Source of the DNA: Balanoglossus misakiensis | Lineage: Eukaryota; Hemichordata | NCBI GenBank assembly: GCA_040954595.2 | Contig: CM082581.2 | Span: forward strand, 10,540,001 to 10,604,000 | Length of the DNA: 64,000 bases | Direction of reading: 5' to 3' | Shown here: piece after piece, positions 25,101 through 40,200 of the stretch | Layout: each line of letters opens with the position of its first letter | Numbering within the stretch: the stretch's first letter is position 1 | Program-made: the position numbers and the translations under genes | Notes under the pieces: generated by a model | The model's input: the letters and a program-made list of their open reading frames with translations, nothing else | Told to the model about the DNA's origin: nothing | The model's database searches: none

Positions 25101-28100
25101 TTCACGCTGGAAACATTTATCTCTGCTCTCTGGTCAGATTAACATGGGGGTCAAAGGTCGTGATGGTGATGGTATCGCACGTAAGAAGTCTGAAAGTTGT
25201 CCGGCGGGCGTCTTTGCTGAGGTGTCATGCTGAGTTCGTTGACACAGACCGTTTATCACATTAACCGTCTCAGAGGTGTCCTCAACTCTATTAAAACTAC
25301 TCTTTTGAAACTAAGAATTAGAACTGGCATGGATATATTGAAACACTTGACAATGTAGAGATGATATGTGGGGATATTAATTAACATATCTGTGGTAAAT
25401 CTTCGTAAGTTGTTTATTAAATTATTATTAACCAAAAAAAGACCGGAAATAAAATGTAAATTTTACAGATCAAGATTGTTCACCTTGTATTAAGTGATTT
25501 GAATCAGCTGGTTTACAGCATTTAAAGTCTTACATCATGGCAGATCTTTTTGATATTGGAAAGTTACTTTTTAATTTCTCCTTTTGAATTACCAATGACT
25601 GTATTCCTGGCTCCCGCTGGGCAGTTTGTAGGTATTACGTAAAACCCTGCAATGGATGAAAGAATATTTCCTCAGTGTATGAAATAAGAGGAGAGAATGA
25701 GAGATTATTTTTCACTTCCTGAATGCACAGAACCCAATCAGTGGAGGGTTGCCTGATGTTTAAAGAATTTATTAGCCGGCGCTGAAGCAAATGACCTGGA
25801 AGCTTTAGCTGCCCATTACTGGAAAATTACCGTAAACAATTACAACTTACAAATGGCCTCCACTGCCTATCTCTAACTTCCCGTTGGATTTTCTTACACG
25901 CAAACATTGCTGCAAATTACCCAGGACTTGTTCAGTTCTCTTTCCAACTTGCGCTGACGTCAACGGGGCCAGCCCCAGAATGCCAAGACGCGACACAAAC
26001 AGCAGCTGTAGTTGTATCCTGAACCGAGCCCCCTCTCCGCATTCATATGTTGCCATGGCAACTGGAGGAGGGCGAGAAAGGGAACTACGGCGCAAGAAAG
26101 TGGAAAGAAATACAGAGAGAGGATATGAGATGGGAAGCAATTGACAAATGCGTCAATGTGTAAATTGTGCTGGATGACGGCCCGTTTCATATCAATGCAG
26201 CTCCCCACGGAAATGAGCAAGAAAAGATACACAGGGTCGGCTTTGTGCATGGTAAATCAGTTTAAAGTGGTCTGCATCCTACTGAGCAGGTACTTGCTTG
26301 ATAGACTCGGAAATCAAACCAAATTGACGAAATCCAGGCCGCTGCTTTTGTCTGCGATTCAGACCCTCACTCCAAATCTCATACAGATTCTCGCAAATTA
26401 ACTTTTCGCCATGCAACAGTGAATGTAATTATCGGCTGCTTTTTGTTTATTTGTAATGTTGTGCTGGGGATAGGTGAAACTTATTACACTTCCCATCCAA
26501 GGATTTTTCCCCGGCCTCTTGTTCTTTCCATTCAACCGGCAATCCTTTCTGTATCGCTTGCGGTTTCCTTCATTCATCATCTCAGTTTTCATCCCTGCTA
26601 ACTCTTTTGATTGGTTCAGCCAGATCTGTTGTCTAACTCATTTGCATGCATTCCTTTGGCTACAACCAATCAGATGTGACAGTACCGTAAGAACTTTGTC
26701 AACTCAAAGAACACTTATTGTTCCATCCATGGAGCTGAGTGGTAAATCTGACTACAGTTATTTACATGTACAACTCGTTTTCTCGATTTTTGTAATGATC
26801 TGTTCTGTCGAGTTCTTGGTTGTCTTTATTATGTTGTTGATATGGCAACTGCAGATTGTTGTCGAATGCTGTATGAATATATAATGCAATCCGTCTTCAC
26901 TATCGTATGAAAAGAAAACTTCACAAATTTTAATTGCATGAGACTTATGGCTTTTAGCCTGTCGTGGAATATTTCTGTATAAAAATAAAAAATAGGCTTC
27001 AGCAACTGCGCATTGATTAAACTCATATCTGATAAACAAGATTCATACTACTGTGTTTCAAGACAATTCTGTGGGGTTTTATGTTACACGCAAGCAGGGC
27101 AGTAAGCAGAAGCCTGTCTGCTTTTCTGTTCGGATTTGGTCCGCGTGCATGCATGGCTTGTCTCGATATCATTCTCAAGAAAACCTTGCAGTGTATTCAT
27201 GAAACTTCAGAGCATTTCGTAATCAGAAATATATACCCACCGAAATCTGTCTGCTGATCCAGTGGTATTAGACATCCGATTTCACGCTCCCCGTACAATT
27301 TTACAAGTTTTTCTCCTTTTGAAGTAGCCCGGAGAAGAAAAAGCGAAGAGTATTACCATTCCACAAATCCTTCGGCTTCCAATTAAGACCCTTGCGCTGG
27401 AAATGCACAAACCATGTTATGGTTTGTTGGTAATGCGACATTTCCACGATGACAGGCGTGGTTCACTTAGAAGGCACCGATAGACTTCCTCTTTGTCAGA
27501 TCTGTCTTCAATATTTAAAAATCCGCAGATCAATTTGCCGAGGATTTCAGATTTATATATATACATGTACATATATTTTGTTGTGGCCAAGGGGAGCTTC
27601 CACCATTTCGCGATAATAAATAACCTCAGGAAGCATTTAGTTTCCCATTTCATTTAATACAACTGCGCTGTATCAGGCCGCTGTCTTTCAATGACCGGAT
27701 TTTATTTAAATTTTTGAGAATATACATAGTGTGTCGACTTGATTCAAATCTGATTGTAATTTGTATTAACGATATTTGGCGATACTATTTATAATCATCA
27801 TGTTTGGCTCGGTTAGATTCTCTTCCCTTTATCGAGCAAACCCCAAACGTGCTTTCAGAATCCATGTAGCACTTTTAAGCGGTGATGAGACGGCAGTTTC
27901 TGTACCATTGTGTTCCCACTTTCCAGCGTGGTTGACTTGTAATTTTAATGCCGTGCCCCAGCGGTGGTGTTCCCCTCGTTGAAATGTCAGAATGCATTTC
28001 GGTTGATTTGACTTTTTCTTTGATCTCTTTTAGCAGAAGTTGTGATGCCACGGGCGAGTTGCCGACGTTTTCTGTGCGTCGCTGTTGTCCGCTCCCGATT

Positions 28101-31100
28101 CATGCATCTAAATGCAACTTTGTATCGACTGTTTCGCTCCTAAGTGGTTTATTTTCACCAGTTGACCGTCTGACCCCGCGTGACCCCTGTCAGCTTCCAG
28201 AATATTTCCTGATAGGATTAAATAGGGAAACTGTACACGTAACAGGGGGAGAAAAAACACAACTGGATGTTAAAATATCAACAGATATAATATTTTAAGT
28301 TTTAATCAGTGCGGGAATCGCCCCTTGGGGAGTACTCGGGGGTAAAAACAATTCTGTGTGTGCATGTGTAATCATGGATTGGGAATAACTGTGATTGGTA
28401 GTGACCTGGAGGGGCACCTGTTTATTAGCCAATCACTGCTGGGATTCAATTGTCTACGAGGTAGATGACCCGTTACTGAAAAGAGCAAGTGTGTTGTGAC
28501 AGAGCGTACATAAATTACACAAACAGGACCTGCCGGAGGTCAGAGGTCACCCTCGAAGCTACTTAACCCTTCTCCATCCGTAATGGAACGCGAAGCGGTG
28601 TCTGCCACTTTTCAGATATTTCACAAAAGCTTGGCAGACACGAACTCGTATTTCTTTTGTGGCTAGGGGATGGTGTCGTGAAAGACATTTGTAAAGCATT
28701 GCATAACATATGGAGTGAAAACTGTCAAACAACTGAATACATTTATCTGTTCGAATTGTTAATACAGTTCTTCAGATCCTGAAATCTGTTGTGGTCGTAT
28801 GTCCTTTTATTTTTCTTAGCAAACATACAAAAAACGATTTTCATCACGTCTCTGCCGTTCCTATTTTGAACTCCTCAATCTCTCTGATTTACTTTCACAC
28901 ATCTGGTCCTTCTCTAACCCGAAGCAAGAGTAACCTATCAAAGATGTGTCCTCACTGACCGCGTTCTTGTTGTTCTCGAGCAATGCAAATAATGCATGAG
29001 CTTGCCAAGTGGCCACAAGGCACAAACCGTAGATGAACAAGGTCGAATGACAGTGTTCCGATAGAATGGCGGACCGATTTCTCCAAGTCCTCTCAAATTT
29101 CAGGATAAGCCTTCTACTTACTTCAGGTGTGTTACCTCATCACCTGTTCACCTTTGCAAGGAACTGCATTTTACAGTTTTTATGCCACCACAAAACTGTG
29201 TTCGACGCTTGTGCTTCCAAGCTAGTCACTTAAACAGTTGCCACGCACATCATGGATTCCCTGGAGTGGGCTACATTATTTGTGCCAGTCCTCTCCCAGA
29301 ATTTCACTAGATTGATTTTTTTTACAAACCCCTTTTATGAAAGAAGGCAGCAGAATCTGCAGAGAGAGAGACATTTATTGCAAGAGGAAGGCCAAGTGAC
29401 AAGCATTTTATTGAAGCATGATATATCGTTGGCCTTCATTGTGTGATATGCATCAGGAATATCATTGGTGTCTTTATAGTTTTATTTGGAACATTATCAC
29501 ATAAAACGTGGAGACCGAGATATCGTGAAATCGACATACCCACTTTCCATTTTGCGTCATTAACTTTCATCTCTTCTTTTCTAAATTGACACCCTTTCAA
29601 GACAGATATTTTAATAATATAGTCACAATGACTCGAATGCGTATTGTCCACAGTAAAAGCAGGTTTGTATCCCATAATGCTTTGTGACAGCAAAATGCAA
29701 CCATGGACAGGATAAGGGCAGTGATTGGCTGAGAAAAGATATTGTGTCAGGTGACCTGATAACTGACAAAAGAAACAAGGAAGGTTAAGAAAAAATTCAA
29801 CATTTCGCATCCACAGTAACCGTCCCTTTTTGGTGGTTGTATTTTGACATCCTGCTTTTCCTTCATTGATTGAATTCCGTGAAGGAGGGTTGATTGACTC
29901 TCGATGGTACCGTAAAAACAGGGCAGTATCTTGCGTTGCTCTGGTAAATGGGTCGTTTGGTTTGTGCCTCTTACATCAATATTTGATGTGTATCACTCCA
30001 CCCTCGCTAATCAACTCATGCAAATCTCACAGAAGCTGTCCCAGGATGATAGACTTGCTGACACGAGTTCGGAGGTCACTCCGCTGATCTCTTAGTCTTT
30101 CTAGCAAAGTATATACAGTGATATTTTTTTCTACACATCGCAATCCTCTTAAAAAAAATCCTACATCCGGCGCTTTCTTCTTTCTTGAAATCTGTCACTG
30201 TCAGTAAATTATCTGTCAGTTTTTTTTTATGGGATTCTTAATAAAGATGTTTTGAAATGTGGAAATCTCCACGGTGTGGTTCAAGGGAGAGATGAGAGAT
30301 GCTGCCGTGAATGATAATAGTGTAATCTTTCCACATCCTTGCACATCTCTCAGGTGGATATGGAAAACTAGGACAAGTATACCTGTCATCTTCTTCAGAA
30401 GGAGACTCCTTTTAAGTGGTGTCACTTGTTGGCTTCAGAATGTTATTTGCCCCCCCCCCCCCCTCCCCTCCCCCTTTTCTATGTGAATAGAACAGAAAAG
30501 AACCACATTAGATTGTTTGGCAAGTGGAAGAGTCTTGCAAAATAAGGAAATAGCCAACCCTGGAAACTTTGTCTTAATCTCCAAAGGGGATGAACTTCAG
30601 AAACAGGACTGGTATAAACTGAAGATTGGTGATTCATCACACACCGCAATGGCCTGGCTAACTTAATTCACACTCTGCATCTATCAATTGGACACTGGCC
30701 ATAAAACAATAGAAAGGGCACCGTTGGCTCTCATTTACTTGATTACAATACTGGAAAAGATCAGTTAGTCCCCCGAGGCAGGTAGGCACCAACTGTAGGA
30801 GGGCTTTATTGCCGCCATCTAAGAGCAAATAATCTGTTTATTAGCTCTGCTGTCAGCAATGTACAGCTTATCAAAATGCAGTGGTCGGTCAGCCGTCATT
30901 GTCAGTCAACTTTCTGTGGGGTTTTTTGGAATTTTTGACAACCAGCTGACCAAGATTGGTTTTATGTTGGGGATATTATAGATCTGCTTCATAACTGTTC
31001 CTCAGAAAGCTTGGATATTTTGCATCATGTGTCCTGTTGAATGTAGGATGCTTCAGACTATGAGTTCAAGAAAGTTTGTCAGCTTTGGTCAACTCTTCTC

Positions 31101-34100
31101 AAAACTTGATTTCAATAGTAAATGATTACTTGTAATAATAAAATCTGTACATAAAATGTCATTTCTTGTGCAATACCCTGTGAAGTATTATCACAGATGC
31201 ATTGGATGCTGGGTCAAGTGTTCTCCTATCTGTGAGCTCAAAATATGTATGTCATAGCTGTGCCCACCAGTGAATAACTTCCCGTGATTGATCGACCATG
31301 TTCAGTTTTAATAACGAGAGAAACTATTTTTTTGGCTTCGTGTGCATCGAGATTGGCCGTTTCACATCTGACATTTACCTTGAAAGCAATCATGATTGTT
31401 CCCTGTCCTTGATATTTCGTGTACATTGTCTTTTATGATGACTAGTTTCATCGTACCCTGGTGTATGATAATGATTCCCTTTCTCGTCGCCGCTAACCGT
31501 TAATGGAGTTATCGTATAATCGGAAACTGTGGAGCCTCTCCGTATCCAAGACTGGAGACTCTATCTCGTCCAGACAATCAGACCAGAAAGAAAAAAACGG
31601 ATGAAATTAGGATTTGTGCAAACAGAATTTACTGTGTAATGAAGAGGGTTGATTAGTGGATGCATGTCGCGGACGCGAGTACGAAGTTTATAAGAAACAA
31701 TGGCACCCCTCTTTTTAGCCGCCGCAAGTCTGATTTGTAGAATCGCGTCTCTGCAGTTTCTGTTACGCTGCGAAGGTTTCCCAGCGAAGTCTCAAGTCCC
31801 CCGTAGACTGTGCTGATTATCTCTTTTTTTTCTGCTTCTTCGCAACCGTAGCAACTAGCGGAGGAAAGTCTCAGTGTGATTCCTTAATTTTACACCGCCA
31901 TAAAAGGCTTTGTTACTTCTTTGCCACCCGTCAGTGGAAGTAAGAATTGAAGCAATTACTGAGATGCATTACCGCAATAATATCTGAATATGGAGCAAAT
32001 TTTAACTGTCCAAGCCAGTCATGTCAACTGCACAAATGAATAATTACCTTTGAAATGAATTTAATGAACCAATAGAGCAGACTTGATGTGTTGTTAGTTT
32101 CCTCTTTGCATGGTTCACCAGTGCGGCGACGATTTCAACGCGTGCTACTTCAATTCATTGAACTTTTTAATACATTTCTGTCATCTGCATTTGCACTGTG
32201 CATGATATTTCCTATTTTTAAATGTTGTTGATGTGGTGATTTAAAGAAAGTAAAAAGCTCTGTCCGGAGACCAAAGTTTTCTGGTGGAAGGTTTCAACAG
32301 TTGGCCTGTGTCTGTCTGTCTGTTTGTCTGTGTGTCTGTGTGTCTGTCAGTCAGTCTGTCTGTGTGTCTGCCTGCCTGCCTGCCTGCCTGCCGGTTGAAA
32401 TATCTTTTAATAAAAATATGGTAGTAGAGAAATTAAATCTTTGAAGGTCTCTGGCTGCCTGCCTGTCTGTTTGAAATATCTTTTTATATCAATATGGTAG
32501 AGAAAGTTAAATCTATAGAAAGTCTCTTTCTGTCTGTTTTTCTCTGTCTCTTGAAATATGTGGCTGTGTGTAATTTTACAATAAAAATAGGGGAGAAAAA
32601 AATGGGAGACTGAGACGATCAGAAAAATAGTACGGTAGACTGACAGGTGGAGTCAGACACCTAAACCTCTAATACTTGTAATCTTGTATGACAGTTCCTT
32701 GTTGCAGGTACTGGAAACTTCTGCTTCACTAGAGATGATCATATGATGTGAAAAATGTCAAATGACGTGCACATCTCGTGAATTGTAAAATTATATACTT
32801 TCGTGGCCGTCTTCATGGCTCAATGAAAAAAAGAAGAGGAGGAATTGTAATTATGGGCGTCATTGTGCGGAACTGCACCCCGGGATTACTATGGACATTA
32901 GTTGCTGTAATTGTAGGTTTTCAGCAAAGTCAACCTTGCAGATCCAATTAATGTTGATACACACCGCCCAATACAAAACATCAAAGATTCTTACAAGATG
33001 AACGTTTTAATTACCAATTAAAAAGAGCTTTTTCTGTCGGAGCATAATTTCAGAATAATAGCACGGTTGTAAATTGACAGGCATAAACAGTAATTCTAGT
33101 CTGGGGATCAATATTTCTTTTGTCTTCAGATGGGGTCCCGTCTTTGAATGTTGATGTAATGCTCCCTTCAGAGCTATACAAAAACGGCTGTAACTTTGTG
33201 TTGTTTTTGATGGCTTTCGATACAGCCAGGTTTCCTTGGGGCGTTCGTGAAGGCATAAATGAAGTCGCGGCAATAAGCAGAGCTTCAGAATATTGCTGAG
33301 AAGTCTTTCCGAGTGTGTTTGGATAGAGCGTGGCCCCGGGGCGTTTTTTTCGCGACTGCAGAGTGGCTAATCTTGTCAGGAAAGCCAGCGCCTCAGTTAA
33401 CACCTTTTTGATTGACTGCTGACTGTCGTAGAGCTGGACAAGTTGTTGTAAGAATCATTTCCAGTGTGTGTAGCTTGGTAGTTTGGGAATCTCTGATTGG
33501 TTAGCTCTCTGCTTTCCATGGCAACTGGCTTAAGTTTGCATAGGTGACCGTATACCTGTAATGAGAAAGTGAAGCTAAAATAGGCTTCCTCGAAAGACAA
33601 GTGCACAAATGACGCTGTCAGATATTGTCGTTTCGGTGATTAAACCATGTAGTCGGGGTCAAGCAACGCGTATGTCAGTTCCTGTAACACTTGCACTACG
33701 CAATTCATCTTTCTAAACATTAACCGTGAAAAAGTCACGAAATGATTAAAAATTCTCTTCTTTGATAAAGGAGGTCGTAGTCTGTTGTAAATTTTCTTCT
33801 CCAGTGATATTGTCATTCCTGTTTGGTGCAATCTTTTGATGATCAATGTGCTTGCCTGAGCTGCTCCTCCCCACCCCCCCCCACCCCACCCCAGAATCCC
33901 AACTTTGAGATTATGCACTGAATTCTTCTACAATTGTGACATAAACTGTACCAGGCAGTGTCAGATAATGTAGCGAAATTAGAGCAGTCGTGCCGTAGTT
34001 TCTTGGTGGGCATTGCACTAATTCCTCGTGAACGGCTGCATTTCTGAGAAGTGGATCGCATCCTTATCCCTCCAACATGTAAAAGGTGTTAATAATTTAT

Positions 34101-37100
34101 GGGCCGATGCATCAATGACCGTCCATTGCCCGAAGCTTTGCGCAGGAGAGAGCCGAGGGGGAGAAGCTTTCAAATCCGCAACTGCTGAAAAATGCATGGT
34201 CTGATCCAAAATATTGAAACGGGGAAGCGGGGGTTGAAATCATTTTTCTGGCGTGTGTGTTTGTTATTCCAGTCCTCACCTGTGTGCTTGTCGGTGTTTG
34301 GAACGTACGGCATCTTTCCTCTCCATTGGGGACGGCTGATATATTTTAAGTTGAACTCTTACAGGTGTCAGGAGAGGCCGATGTGGAAATAAAACCCAAT
34401 TTTTTTTTCCCAGTACGATAAAAATGACAAACCAGTGGGCAATGATAAATGGAATGGCGGTACGTTTCTGTCTCTTTCCCGTTTGTCTTCTCTTCCCATA
34501 AATCATGGTGACCGATTATCATGGAAGATAAGTTCAGGAAAAATCCCCCCCAGGTATTGCTACCTGGGCGCCAAAGAAAATTTGGTAATTGCACAATCGA
34601 ATCCGTTTTGAATCGGGCGTTTGCCTCGGCCTTCTTTCAGGCCGAGATGTTCTTCTCTCGCGTCAGCAGTCAGTCACTATGCTACCGGGGCTTCCCATTG
34701 AAATTTCAGATGCCCGTAACGTCTCAGATACAGGCAATAGAGAGGGGGAATATAGGATCTCTCTCTCCACCTTTGTGAGAGATGTCAGTGTTTATAGAAT
34801 TTGTCAGTCACGTCTCGCCGTAATGACTAGTCCGTGGTCTAGTTTCAATTATATTCCCTGCGTTATTCGAGACGCAAGACGAATGCCACACATTAACTTC
34901 ATTCAGAGCCTCCTGAATGAAAAAAAATTATTTGCTTTTTTAGTGAAAGATGCAGGTATTGGCACAACCTTTTCCCCGCGAACTCACAGCGCTTTTTCAA
35001 AGACCACAGATGGTGCGCTGCATTGAAAAATTGCTGCCTGTTATTGTTTGATGTTTAGTTAGTATGGTAACCGTATGCAGCCTCGGTGAGTCCCCCCGAA
35101 AATACTCTTGTGCATTCAAATACAGTTTTAGAAAAAAAAGCAAATTATCATGCTGATCATATTACCCTGACATGGTGCATGCAAATTATTATAACAGTAG
35201 AAATATGTTTTTTCTTTTGACCTAGCGTTTGCGGCAAATATTTAATCCGGGATGCTCTTCCTATAAAACGTGCCAGAGACAAAAATGAATAATTCACGCC
35301 TGTCAGTATTTATCTGAAAGACTATATAAAATGAACATGTTTTGAAGTCTCAGCAGAGGACAGTAAAAACTGCTCTTTGGAGCATTAAAAGAATGCAAAA
35401 AAAAAAAAACACCTGAAAGATAAATGTTATGCCGTTGTAGAATCATTTCTCAAATTTTTGAAGTGGACATTTTTTTTGAACGTAGCCGAAATATGACAGT
35501 TTCGTTTTAATGGGAGATATGGAAACCCGATAAGGAAATAGGTAATGGCATGAATAGAAGTTATCTAATCTATTCAAATACTGAAGATAGTTGTTTTGGA
35601 AAGGTTACCAGGCAGAACGGGCTGAAACGCCGGTATATTGCGATGGAAGATAAGAACTGGAATTGATATTAGTCCAGATAAAGTATTCCATTACGACAAA
35701 AAAAAAATAGGAATGCGATATGATCTTGTTTATATTGGTGCTGCTTAACTGGTACCCTGATGCGTGCAGAAGAGTTCGGGATACCTGTAATTAAAAAAAA
35801 TGAACGACTAAGAATTTGAGATGGGGAGAAATTTTGAATTCAGCTATCATAATTACATCACGTTTTGTGACTCCATGGCCAGCGTTGGCTGTTCAGTTGG
35901 AAAATGGTATTTTGGTCTTTTTCATGGCTTCACGTTTATGTAAATGTTTTAAAGAATCTTGCAGAAGTATTAATCAAACTTCAAGATATTGGCACATCTC
36001 CTGCTCTTCACTGACATGGAAATGTACTATTTCGAGGTGGGAGGTCTGACCATACCTGCAGATAAAAATGGTACAGTCCAATATACACCTGTTTGGTGGG
36101 ATTTGCACACAGTGTCAGTCTTTGGTGTTTTCTCAACCCGCTTTTATCATTTTCGTTGTCACAGCTGGCGTTTATTAGACGGTATTCCGTTCTCAAATTC
36201 AAATGTACTCGCAACGCTTTCATATCAATCCGTGCTCTGATGTGTTGGTTTTTCTGCAAAGGAAGAAAAGGAGGGACATCGCTTCAAAGAAGAAGAAAAG
36301 TTGTCTTGTCCGTCTAAAGACGGTATCCTGTGTTTGCAAATGTCGTTTTTTTCCCCAACGCAAGTCAATAGACTCGCGACTACAAACCTGATGGGGGAAA
36401 TGAAATCTACCTCGTTGTGTGGAACGACAAAATATTGAAATTTCACACAGCAGCTGTTATTAGCCAACAATCAGGCGGTCCCCTTCCGCGACAGAGTTTG
36501 CTAATTTGTCCCGTAATTGATATAAAATGGCCGTCCTCAGTCCATTAATTCTCAGATTTATCCCAGATTTCAGAACAACTCGTCAGACAAGCTGATAAAA
36601 ATGTTCTCCCCAGGATCAGTGATGAATGATGAAGGGGAAAAAAATCGCGCTACTTTGCCGGTCGGAGATTTACACGCGAGTGTTGTAAGGGAAATTAAAA
36701 CAGTCCTTCTGGTGGCCCTGGAATCATGAAGAGAAATGAGTTTTGTGAAAGCCGGCAACAGCTGGTTTTTCCATTGTGGACAATGATGAAAGATGTGCTT
36801 TAAAAACACAAGTAGCTCATACGTCAAAGATGAAGGAGGGGATGGTGAAACTCCTCTGTTCACTGCACGAATATCCCAGCAGCCACTAGAGAATGGCAAC
36901 TTTTGTATCTATTTGTTTCAACTGGTACTTTTGTGTGTATCCGGTTAGACATGATAGGTATTTCTTGTATTTTTGGTAAGCCCTCAGAGTGGCTCTTTTG
37001 AAGAGTGTTAGATTCTGAGAAGTGTCTGTTGTCCTTTAAATGGTAGCAAGCAGTGTGGAAGTTTTGAAACCATTCCATACCCTATTCTAAAAAGATTATC

Positions 37101-37164
37101 ATATCCCATTAAGCAAAATCTCATCATCATCATTGTCGTCGTCTTCTTCATCATCATGATCATG

Positions 37165-37196
<32 letters not shown>

Positions 37197-37212
37197 GACA
37201 TCATCATCATGA

Positions 37213-37245
<33 letters not shown>

Positions 37246-40200
37246 AACATCATCATCATCATTTTGTGTGTCCACTGAATTGTATATATACCCCGAGTTC
37301 CAGCTGTGCAGAGGTGCGCCATTGAGGTCAAGGGAACCTGATTGACACCCTCACTGTGTTGGCCTTGGTGAAAAAAAACCATGAAGGAAATTTGAGACTG
37401 TAATGGCTGCATGCAGCAGTTCAACTGGAAACGATGATGAAAGCAGATGTAGAGCGAGTGCCAGTATTTTTTTTTTACCTTGTAGTCATGGTGTGCTGTG
37501 TTCAACCATCATGTCAAATTGCCGCTATTACGGGGGATTATTACCGAAATTGATTGAAACAGGATGGAAAGTGAACAGAGGGGTATGCCCATGAAAATGT
37601 CAACCTTGCAAGCTTGATTAATTTGAGTAAACGTTACCACTTGTCTGTCCAGTCCCTGAACATGAGACGAATCCGAAATGACCCAGTGTTGTTGCTCTGA
37701 CTCTCACTGCAATTTCATGGCGGATTTTCCCCCCAAAGGTTTCGGGCTCTGGCAGTGGAATAGGCACAAATTTGCGAAAAGAATGTAGTGATCATTTTAT
37801 TTTGGATAAAGAAGGCCTGATACAGGTTTTAATAAAAATGAGATTGAGCTGTACCGGCATCTTTCTTTGACGCAACCAGTAAACATCTGTCGCAGCCTGT
37901 TCCCGTCAATCAAAATAGCTGGCTGACCTTTAACCCCACAGAAAAGAAAAAAAATTAAGCAATATTTGATAGACTGTTAATATTTATCCACAGGAATCAA
38001 TTTGCAATGACCCTTGGGGTAGAAATATTCCCATTGGATTAGCGGTATAACAGGCAACATGGTTGCCACCATATGGTTCAAGGGAGCCCTTTTTATTCAT
38101 TTTTTTTTTCAAATGTCCCTTGCCTTTCAACAACCACTGGAATATGTTACATCATGGTTTAGACAGCGTCTAATGCAGTAGTGACGCATATGCTGTGTGT
38201 TTTGTCACTTGTAATTTTTTTGGGAGAGAGAGAGAGAGAGTGAGATCATGGGTAGGTATTTTCCACTCTTGTTTCACGCTGTTCTGAGGTGAACATTTTT
38301 AGCGCTGTGGTACTTAAACTCGTTTTTTTTTTGCTGGTTGCTTTCTTTTCATCTGGAGTTGGGTTACACACTTTCAAATGTCATTTGGCGCGGGCATTTT
38401 TACCCCTGAATACATTCTATTTCCGTCTGTGATGCATAGAAGAATTTAGCTGTAGGCCATGAGCCATTTCCCAAATCCTGGATGACTAATGATCACTCTT
38501 TGCCCAGGGATGAGGTTCGGAAAATCAGTTGTAGTTTTTTTATATGTACCTATTTTAAAATCAAACCGACTCTCCTTTTTGAGGGGGGGGGGATTTAAAT
38601 TATTTTATCATTGCAATATTCATACTGGTCTTGGCATGGTGAAAGATGGTATGAAGGGGAAAACAATTGGTTTTCAGTTTTTTGTTGATGCAACATAGTT
38701 AACAATTTAAAGATAGTAGTATTTAATAACAGCTCTGTCTGCAAAAGGTCTGAAGACAGACACAACATGTATATGTTACATCATGGCATAATATCATGTT
38801 TGTAAATGAAACAATATGAAGGGTCAGAGATGAACAGGCTGTCGTGGAATTATGTTATTTTTAGAATTCTGCGTTTATACCGGGTTTGGAAATTAATGAT
38901 TCCTAAAGCGGAAACAGTGAGGTCGGCGTTACATCATGGGCCTTGTTTTTAATTAAAAAACCAGTGCATTTCAGGGTTGTTCATCTACTCTCTGGCTGTG
39001 TGTGGAAGTTGTTGGCAATGTGGAGAGTCATTATCTGTCCATCCGCCAGGCCAGCTTGGTTGTTTTCTGCTAGTACATCGCTTAGATAAGAGGACGATCA
39101 CGTTTGGTTGTTTAACATGGCTGTACGAAGCCCCCTCTATCATGACTTTGTTACAAACATAAACCTGCATGTTGTGTACTCATACATGTACATGCACATG
39201 CACGTGCACGCACACTTGTAGGCATCGTATAAACACTTCCGTCCAGCCTACCAAGGAGATTGAAGATTCTGAACTTGCAAGTTATATGAGGAATTCAAGT
39301 TCATAACACCTCCCCCCTCTCCTCAAAATATCTGGAAGATATCAATGTTAGGGTCAGTGCAATGTCGTGTTCTTGTCGGCGTACGAAACAGGACTAATTT
39401 ATTCCCGATTGGTTCTTTTGTTCTCACAGATCATCATCATGTATTTGTCGGTGACTTGGTTCCCGAGGTGGAGACGGAAGACTTGAAGACTGCATTTATA
39501 GCATTTGGGGAAATCTCGTGAGTACAATAATCATTCTCATTCCTCAAAAATATCAAAAACCCATCATTTGTCCACTGTTATGTTTAAACGTTTTACTTTG
39601 GGAATATATAAAATGGCTGAATCACCTGTTTGTTTTTTGTCACCCGATTTGGGTTTTGTTTCTCTGTTAAATTGCACCACTAAGCAATTTTGCTGCCAGG
39701 TTTTCCCCGACTTTTGAATTTTATCAAATCAACAGCGCCACCACCTGTTTGATTGAGTAATTGTCACATGACTGCTGCTAAAAAAAAGCTGTCTTGCCAT
39801 TGGCTGGTGATATGAGCGTGTGATGAACTTTGACCCGGGGGAGGTTACTCTGTGGATTTCTGTTTTGTCAGTTTGTTCTATTTAAATTGTCATATTTGCT
39901 GGCAGCGCAATTGTGAATGCACCATTCGAGAAAAAAAATGAACTCTCATCACAAGCAACATTTCAACTGTCATGGCCAAATAGAAACCTGAAATTGCATT
40001 TTAGCATCCATTTTGACATTCATGCTTGCAAATTTCTAAAAAAAAAAAAAAAAAATATAAACTCCATGAAATTACTTGAATGTCACTTTCTGCCATTTTT
40101 ACTCATCGTATTCCCTAAGCCTGTTCACGTTTAAAGCAATTTTATTTCACCGCAACCTTCTCTCCCTTTCTACATCTTAAGTATGTGTGTAATTCTCTCC

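Larger units (their letters stand above)
15663..39429 (+). other. TIA1 intron of 23.8 kb
   Basis: This very long intron separates the RRM1-linker exon from the first RRM2 exon. No coding sequence was recognised on either strand. It contains (GA)n, poly-C/G, (TCTG)n and (CAT)n tracts, a tandem minisatellite (32395-32610), tRNA-like remnants, a perfect RFX X-box palindrome (26049-26062) and a 9-bp stem-loop (28598-28641). Vertebrate TIA1 carries a small alternatively spliced exon at this position in the linker, so a cryptic alternative exon may be present, but none could be identified by eye. Confidence 0.75.

Noticed and set aside
34589-35026. A 145-codon plus-strand frame in the large TIA1 intron
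   Set aside because: It starts in an ordinary intronic context and matches no domain. I cannot exclude a small gene, but nothing positive supports one.
37008-37196. Minus-strand frame beginning with a poly-Met run
   Set aside because: It is a translation of the (CAT)n repeat.
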